From: DASUZD01 sp036377055
GTDB taxonomy: Bacteria; Actinomycetota; Thermoleophilia; Gaiellales; Gaiellaceae
Length of the DNA: 10,342 nt
Reading direction: 5' to 3'
Assembly (NCBI GenBank): GCA_036377055.1
Contig: DASUZD010000175.1
Location: 1 to 10,342, forward strand
Below are positions 7,329-10,342 of this stretch, one piece after another; position 1 is the stretch's first letter, and every line of letters begins with the position of its first letter. A program made the translations under genes and the position numbers. The notes below the pieces were generated by a model. It ran no database searches, was not told where the DNA came from, and saw only the letters and a list, made by a program, of their open reading frames with translations.

Positions 7329-7351
7329 GCTTGTGGCTCAGAGCCACAAGC
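7329..7351. repeat. Perfect palindrome, copy 2 (extended arms)
   Basis: The core TTGTGGCTC-A-GAGCCACAA (7331-7349) is the same palindrome as at 6919-6937. Here the arms extend to 11 bp (GCTTGTGGCTC / GAGCCACAAGC). It lies in the 156-bp divergent region between the small DNA-binding gene and yceH, 4 bases before a TACGCT hexamer, where it would cover that promoter's -35 position. Confidence 0.88.
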
Positions 7352-7355
7352 GCAG

Positions 7356-7368
7356 TACGCTCGCGCCG
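7356..7368 (+). repeat. 13-base direct repeat, upstream copy of the yceH -10/start region
   Basis: TACGCTCGCGCCG occurs here and again at 7408-7420, where it forms the -10 box, spacer and first base of the yceH start. After the upstream copy the sequence reads CTGGCATCGAACC, against TGGAACC after the downstream copy, suggesting a degraded local duplication. The upstream copy could be a second promoter, with palindrome copy 2 over its -35. Confidence 0.5.
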
Positions 7369-7407
7369 CGCTGGCATCGAACCGCCACGCCGGCGGCTGC
7401 GGGCAAC

Positions 7408-7413
7408 TACGCT
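7408..7413 (+). promoter_or_regulatory. -10 box of yceH, leaderless layout
   Basis: TACGCT is followed by exactly 6 bases and the GTG at 7420. No Shine-Dalgarno precedes the start. The same hexamer precedes the LysE-like gene near the right edge. Confidence 0.5.
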
Positions 7414-7419
7414 CGCGCC

Positions 7420-8001
7420 GTGGAACCCGCTGATCCTGTCGAGATCCGCGTGCTCGGATCGCTGATCGAGAAGCAGCGGACGACGCCGGACGTCTACCCG
7501 CTCTCGCTGAACGCGCTGCGGCTCGCGTGCAACCAGTCGACCAGTCGAGACCCGATCGTCGACTACGACGAGCCGACGATCCGCGGCGCACTCGAGCGGC
7601 TCTCGCGCAAGGGCTGGGTGCGGCTCGCGAGCGGGCCCGGGAGCCGCGCCGTGAAGTACCGCCACCTCTTCGACGAGGCGCTCGACCTCCCCGACCCCGA
7701 GCTCGCGCTCCTGACCGTGCTGATGCTCCGCGGCCCGCAGACGCTCGGCGAGCTGAAGCAGCGGACGGAGCGGCTCTACGCGTTCCGAACGCTCGACGAC
7801 GTCGACCGAACGATGCACGCGTTGATCGAGCGCGACCTCGCCGCAGAGCTGCCGCGCAGGCGCTTCGACCACCGGCTCGGCAGCGACACGGCCGAAGGCT
7901 CCGTGGACGCGCCGGCGACGCTCGAGCAGCGCGTCGCGCGGCTCGAGGAGGAGGTGGCCGAGCTTCGCGAGGCCCTCAGTGGCGGCGAAGCGCCGGCGTA
8001 G
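7420..8001 (+). CDS. yceH: YceH/DUF480 family double winged-helix protein
   Basis: 193 residues. The signature opening EIRVLGSLIEKQRTTPDVYPLSLNALRLACNQ-like block (8-39), then RDPIVDYDE (43-51), KYRHLF (79-84) and ELALLTVLMLRGPQTLGELKQRTERLY (94-120), is diagnostic of DUF480/YceH, which folds as two tandem winged helices. Function is not established; DNA or nucleic-acid binding is suspected from the fold. The C-terminus (167-187, LEQRVARLEEEVAELREAL) is a short coiled coil typical of the family. The second wing looks shortened: PRRRFDHRLG occurs where relatives, as I recall them, have a longer PGxKExRYxHLL-type segment. The start is GTG at 7420, supported by the leaderless promoter. The last 26 bases overlap, tail to tail, with the HAAS gene. 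Confidence 0.92.
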   Translation: MEPADPVEIRVLGSLIEKQRTTPDVYPLSLNALRLACNQSTSRDPIVDYDEPTIRGALERLSRKGWVRLASGPGSRAVKYRHLFDEALDLPDPELALLTVLMLRGPQTLGELKQRTERLYAFRTLDDVDRTMHALIERDLAAELPRRRFDHRLGSDTAEGSVDAPATLEQRVARLEEEVAELREALSGGEAPA

Positions 8002-8851
8002 CGATACGCGGGATTCGAACGGGCGGGCTCGCGTCCGGATGCGCGACCCGCTTCGTCCCGGGCTCGTAGTAGCGGATCGGAAAGGCGTTGAAGACCGGCT
8101 TGCCCGCGCGCGTACGCACGATCCGCCGTTCCGGGTCAGGCGAACCGGTCGGGAAGTCGAGGGGTGTACCCGCGCCGTTGTAGAGCAGCACGTCGTGCAG
8201 CAGGCGCCCGTCGCGCGAGTACGGGTAGATGTTGTCGATCGGCGCCCCGTTGTAGGAGAGCCCGGGCAGGTAGGCGCTGGGCGTCGCGAAGTAGTAGACG
8301 ACCTCGGGCCGAGGCCCTGCCGGGTGGCTCAGATGGACGAGAACCGGCACGGCCGCCGCGACGAGGACGAGCTCGACGAGGAACCGCTGGCGCGTCCTCA
8401 GCCCCAACCAGACCGAGAGGGCCGTCGCCCCGAGGATCGTCAGGACGCCGCCGAGCGCGTTCCCCACATGCGGAACGATCGGGAACCTGATCGACCAGCT
8501 CGCGCCGACGAGGAGAGCGATCGCACCGACGGCGACGTACGCGCGGGCCGCCCACCAGATCGGGACGAGCCGCCGGAGCTGCGGGTCGCGCGCCACTCGG
8601 CGGACGAGGTCGACCACGCGGCGTTCCCGCCTCGGCGGCGCGTGCAGCCCCGCGGCCGCCCGTAGCTCGGCGGCGAACTCCTCCGGCGGACCGACACGAG
8701 CGGCAAGGTTGCCCCCGCTCTCCGCGGCCGCTTCGACGAGCGACGCCCGCACGTCCGTGAGCAGGTCCTCGCGCTCCTCCTCGGGGAGGTCGGCGAGCGC
8801 CGCGCGAACGGCGGCCAGGTACACGGTTACTTCGGGGGGCACTGCGGTCAC
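7976..8851 (-). CDS. HAAS-domain membrane protein paired with a PadR regulator
   Basis: 291 residues. Residues 5-70 (VYLAAVRAALADLPEEEREDLLTDVRASL, ending GPPEEFAAELRAAAGL) form the HAAS/DUF1700-like helical domain usually encoded beside PadR regulators. Three hydrophobic segments follow (about 102-121, 128-150, 157-174). A C-terminal domain of about 115 residues, rich in Tyr, Pro and Gly (YYFATPSAYLPGLSYNGAPIDNIYPYS), is probably outside the cell, and I recognise no family in it. The GTG start at 8851 overlaps the PadR stop as GTGA, so the two are coupled. Such pairs are thought to form a membrane-linked regulatory switch, but mechanism and signal are unknown. Its 3' end overlaps yceH by 26 bases. 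Confidence 0.85.
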   Translation of the reverse strand: MTAVPPEVTVYLAAVRAALADLPEEEREDLLTDVRASLVEAAAESGGNLAARVGPPEEFAAELRAAAGLHAPPRRERRVVDLVRRVARDPQLRRLVPIWWAARAYVAVGAIALLVGASWSIRFPIVPHVGNALGGVLTILGATALSVWLGLRTRQRFLVELVLVAAAVPVLVHLSHPAGPRPEVVYYFATPSAYLPGLSYNGAPIDNIYPYSRDGRLLHDVLLYNGAGTPLDFPTGSPDPERRIVRTRAGKPVFNAFPIRYYEPGTKRVAHPDASPPVRIPRIATPALRRH

Positions 8852-9183
8852 ACGCTCACCTCCACCTCGGTCTGGAGTAGCTCGGTCAGGACGCGCGAGA
8901 AGTCGGCCCAAGTCTCGCGGGCTTCGGCGAGCTGCGCTCGCCCTCGGTCGGTGATGCCGTAGTAGCGGCGGTGCGGCCCTTCGTCCGACGGCAGGACGTA
9001 CGACGTCAGGGCTCCGGCACGGTAGAGCCTGCGGAGCGTCCCGTAGACGGAGGCGTCGCCGACGTCGGAGAGGCCGGCCGCGCGCAGCCGGCGGACGACG
9101 TCGTAGCCGTAGCCGTCCTCGCCCGCGATGACCGCGAGTGCGGCCGCGTCGAGCGCCCCTTTGAGCAACTGACTTCGCTCCAC
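8848..9183 (-). CDS. PadR-family transcription regulator
   Basis: 111 residues, a short PadR (class II-like: winged helix plus a brief C-terminal helix). Visible signatures are LKGALDAAALAVIAGEDGYGY (7-27), ASVYGTLRRLYRAGALTS (44-61, recognition helix and wing start) and HRRYYGITDRGRAQL (71-85). The dimerisation helix is about 87-104. PadR proteins repress transcription and release DNA on binding a ligand or partner; here the likely partner or target is the overlapping HAAS membrane protein. The start is GTG at 9183 (VERSQLLKGAL), the family's usual beginning. It diverges from the hemolysin III gene across 52 bp, so one operator could control both. Confidence 0.92.
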   Translation of the reverse strand: MERSQLLKGALDAAALAVIAGEDGYGYDVVRRLRAAGLSDVGDASVYGTLRRLYRAGALTSYVLPSDEGPHRRYYGITDRGRAQLAEARETWADFSRVLTELLQTEVEVSV

Positions 9184-9193
9184 CGTGCTTTCG

Positions 9194-9216
9194 ACACTAC
9201 TCCGTATTGCACACTA
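9194..9216 (-). promoter_or_regulatory. Promoter/operator candidates upstream of padR
   Basis: TAGTGT (9199-9194, minus) fits TANNNT and ends 10 bases before the GTG at 9183. The same hexamer recurs at 9216-9211, 17 bp apart, as a direct repeat flanking GCAATACGGAG. It could be a -10 box plus regulator half-sites. No inverted PadR-type site is evident. Confidence 0.3.
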
Positions 9217-9223
9217 GAGCAAG

Positions 9224-9229
9224 TAAGGT
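9224..9229 (+). promoter_or_regulatory. -10 box of the hemolysin III-like gene, leaderless layout
   Basis: TAAGGT is followed by ACCCCC and then GTG at 9236, a spacing of exactly 6. No Shine-Dalgarno lies between the box and the start. Confidence 0.45.
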
Positions 9230-9235
9230 ACCCCC

Positions 9236-9877
9236 GTGGTGCTCGAGAAGCCACGGCTGAGAGGCGTGCTCCACGAGATCGGCTTCTTCGTCGCACTGCC
9301 CCTCGCGGCCGTTCTGCCAGTTCTGGCCGACAACCCGCGGGCCCGGATCTCGGCCGCGGTCTTCGCCTCGAGCGTCGCAGCGATGTTCGGCGCCAGCGCG
9401 CTCTACCACCGCCCGACGTGGACTCCGGCCCGGCGGCGCTGGCTGCGGCGACTGGATCACACCGGCATCTACGCGCTGATCGCGGGAACCTACACGCCGT
9501 TCGGCCTGCTCGTCCTCGATGGGGCGTGGCGGATCACCGTGCTCGCGATCGTCTGGACGGGCGCAGCGATCTCCGTCGTCCTGAAGCTCTTCTGGTGTGA
9601 CGGCCCGAAGTGGCTGGCGGCCGCGGTCGGGATCGCACTCGGCTGGACCGGCGTCGTCGTCTACCCCCAGATACTCGACCGGATCGGCGTGGGACCGGCG
9701 CTGTTGCTCCTCGCCGGCGGTCTGTGCTACACGGCGGGCGCGATCGTCTACGCACGCCGAAAGCCGGATCCCGCGCCCGGTGTCTTCGGCTACCACGAGG
9801 TGTTCCACGCGCTCACGGTCGTCGCGGTCGCGTGCCAGTACGTCGTCGTCGCGGTCTGGGTCCTCGGACTCGGCTAG
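9236..9877 (+). CDS. Hemolysin III / PAQR-family membrane protein
   Basis: 213 residues, mostly hydrophobic with about seven membrane segments, the family's usual size. The metal-site motifs are seen in order: SALYHRP (His58), RRLDHTGIYALIAGTYTP (Asp74, His75) and FGYHEVFHAL (His187, His191). In PAQR/adiponectin-receptor-like proteins the corresponding His/His/His set binds zinc, suggesting a membrane hydrolase-type activity. Bacterial members (YqfA/TrhA) have been linked to membrane energetics and lipid homeostasis; true hemolysis is doubtful for most. The start is GTG at 9236; the next codon is also GTG. It is divergent from padR and may share its control, though that is inference. Confidence 0.93.
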   Translation: MVLEKPRLRGVLHEIGFFVALPLAAVLPVLADNPRARISAAVFASSVAAMFGASALYHRPTWTPARRRWLRRLDHTGIYALIAGTYTPFGLLVLDGAWRITVLAIVWTGAAISVVLKLFWCDGPKWLAAAVGIALGWTGVVVYPQILDRIGVGPALLLLAGGLCYTAGAIVYARRKPDPAPGVFGYHEVFHALTVVAVACQYVVVAVWVLGLG

Positions 9878-9922
9878 GCGCGCCCGCTGCCAGAACGCCA
9901 GGCGCGAGCTCCGTCCAGTCCG

Positions 9923-9928
9923 TACGCT
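9923..9928 (+). promoter_or_regulatory. -10 box of the LysE-like gene
   Basis: TACGCT is followed by 7 bases and GTG at 9936, so the transcript would be leaderless or nearly so. The 58-bp gap from the previous gene shows no clear terminator. Confidence 0.45.
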
Positions 9929-9935
9929 TCGGCGC

Positions 9936-10342
9936 GTGCTGACCGGGCTCGCGGCTTTCGTCGGCGTCTCGCTGCTCGTGATTGTCACCCCGGGCCAGGA
10001 CACGGCGCTCACGATCCGGAACTCGATCCGCGGCGGACGCCGAAGCGGGCTCCTGACCGCAGCCGGAGTCGCGTCCGGCCAGGCGTGCTGGACCGTCGCC
10101 GCGAGCGCCGGGCTCGCGGCGCTCCTGACGGCGTCGGAGCGCGTCTTCCTCGCGCTGAGGATCGCCGGCGCCGCGTATCTCGTCTACCTCGGCGCGCGCA
10201 CCCTGCTCGACGCCCTCCGCTCGCGCGCGCACGAGCCGAGCGCGACCGTCCGCGCCTCCGCGCCGTTCCGGCAGGGCCTCCTCAGCAACCTCGGCAATCC
10301 GAAGATGGGCGTGTTCTTCACGAGCCTGCTGCCGCAGTTCGC
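9936..10342 (+). CDS. LysE/RhtB-family amino-acid exporter (5' part, cut by window edge)
   Basis: 135 residues are visible before the window ends; the family is normally about 200-215, so roughly a third is missing only because of the edge. The first membrane segment (2-18) leads into TPGQD (18-22), the family's TPGPD motif with Gln in place of the second Pro. Further segments lie at about 38-65 and 70-92, a charged cytoplasmic loop at 95-112 (RSRAHEPSATVRASAP), then FRQGLLSNLGNPKMGVFFTSLLPQF (111-135), a strongly conserved LysE/RhtB block. These proteins export amino acids such as homoserine, threonine or lysine in exchange for protons; the substrate here cannot be told. The start is GTG at 9936, supported by the -10 box. 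Confidence 0.92.
   Translation, partial: MLTGLAAFVGVSLLVIVTPGQDTALTIRNSIRGGRRSGLLTAAGVASGQACWTVAASAGLAALLTASERVFLALRIAGAAYLVYLGARTLLDALRSRAHEPSATVRASAPFRQGLLSNLGNPKMGVFFTSLLPQF

Noticed and set aside
7105..7419. N-terminal extension of yceH
   Set aside because: It would cross the divergent promoters and palindrome and overlap the small gene; the DUF480 family begins at about the GTG at 7420.
6943..7872. Long 309-codon reading of the small DNA-binding gene
   Set aside because: The upstream part runs antisense through yceH and the palindrome and is Arg-rich without pattern; only the last 106 codons look coding.
9878..9935. Terminator between hemolysin III and the LysE-like gene
   Set aside because: Only short GC-rich self-complementary bits such as GGCGCGCC are present, with no convincing stem-loop.
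9197..10012. 271-codon minus frame opposite the hemolysin III gene
   Set aside because: Low-complexity Arg/Asp/Glu/Pro composition; the plus strand has two clear membrane-protein families across the same bases.

Overview
The window is very GC-rich (most third codon positions are G or C). It starts nearly every gene with GTG or TTG and carries protein types common in Actinobacteria: CGNR zinc finger, SufU, PadR+HAAS, and RTX-tailed propellers. The gene set and the TANNNT-N6-GTG promoter-to-start layout fit a deep actinobacterial lineage such as Thermoleophilia (Gaiellales/Solirubrobacterales). That placement is inferred from style, not from a marker gene. Fourteen protein genes are supported, one cut by the right edge. 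No tRNA, rRNA, CRISPR array or insertion sequence was seen, and no gene-free stretch exceeds 300 bases.

Left part, minus strand. A four-gene, translationally coupled operon runs leftward from 2717 to 139: sufS (cysteine desulfurase), sufU (sulfur-transfer/scaffold protein), a small Rieske ferredoxin, and a class I SAM O-methyltransferase. SufS and SufU mobilise sulfur for Fe-S clusters and the Rieske protein carries such a cluster; the methyltransferase's part is unknown. sufBCD are not in the window. Upstream lies a CGNR zinc-finger regulator (3300 to 2755) whose end abuts the sufS promoter and a 7-bp-arm dyad. Beyond the methyltransferase, bases 1-129 (minus) hold a -10 box, an exceptionally strong Shine-Dalgarno, a 13-codon mini-ORF and a hairpin. 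They look like a 5' leader for a gene outside the window.

Middle part. A small secreted protein (3352-3858, +) converges, with 4 bases between stops, on a secreted beta-propeller with an RTX-like tail (5176 to 3863, -). A 76-bp divergent promoter region then leads to ettA (5253-6911, +), the ABC-F energy-sensing translation factor.

Right part. A small predicted DNA-binding protein (7263 to 6943, -) is bracketed by two copies of the same perfect palindrome, TTGTGGCTC-W-GAGCCACAA. Next come a YceH/DUF480 double winged-helix protein (7420-8001, +), a PadR regulator with its overlapping HAAS-domain membrane protein (9183 to 7976, -), a hemolysin III/PAQR-type membrane protein (9236-9877, +) and the start of a LysE/RhtB-type exporter (9936 to edge, +).

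Several genes (sufS, the propeller, yceH, hemolysin III, the LysE-like gene, ettA) have a TANNNT hexamer 6-8 bases before a GTG start. Leaderless transcription is therefore probably the local default, which makes the strongly SD-led element at the left edge stand out.
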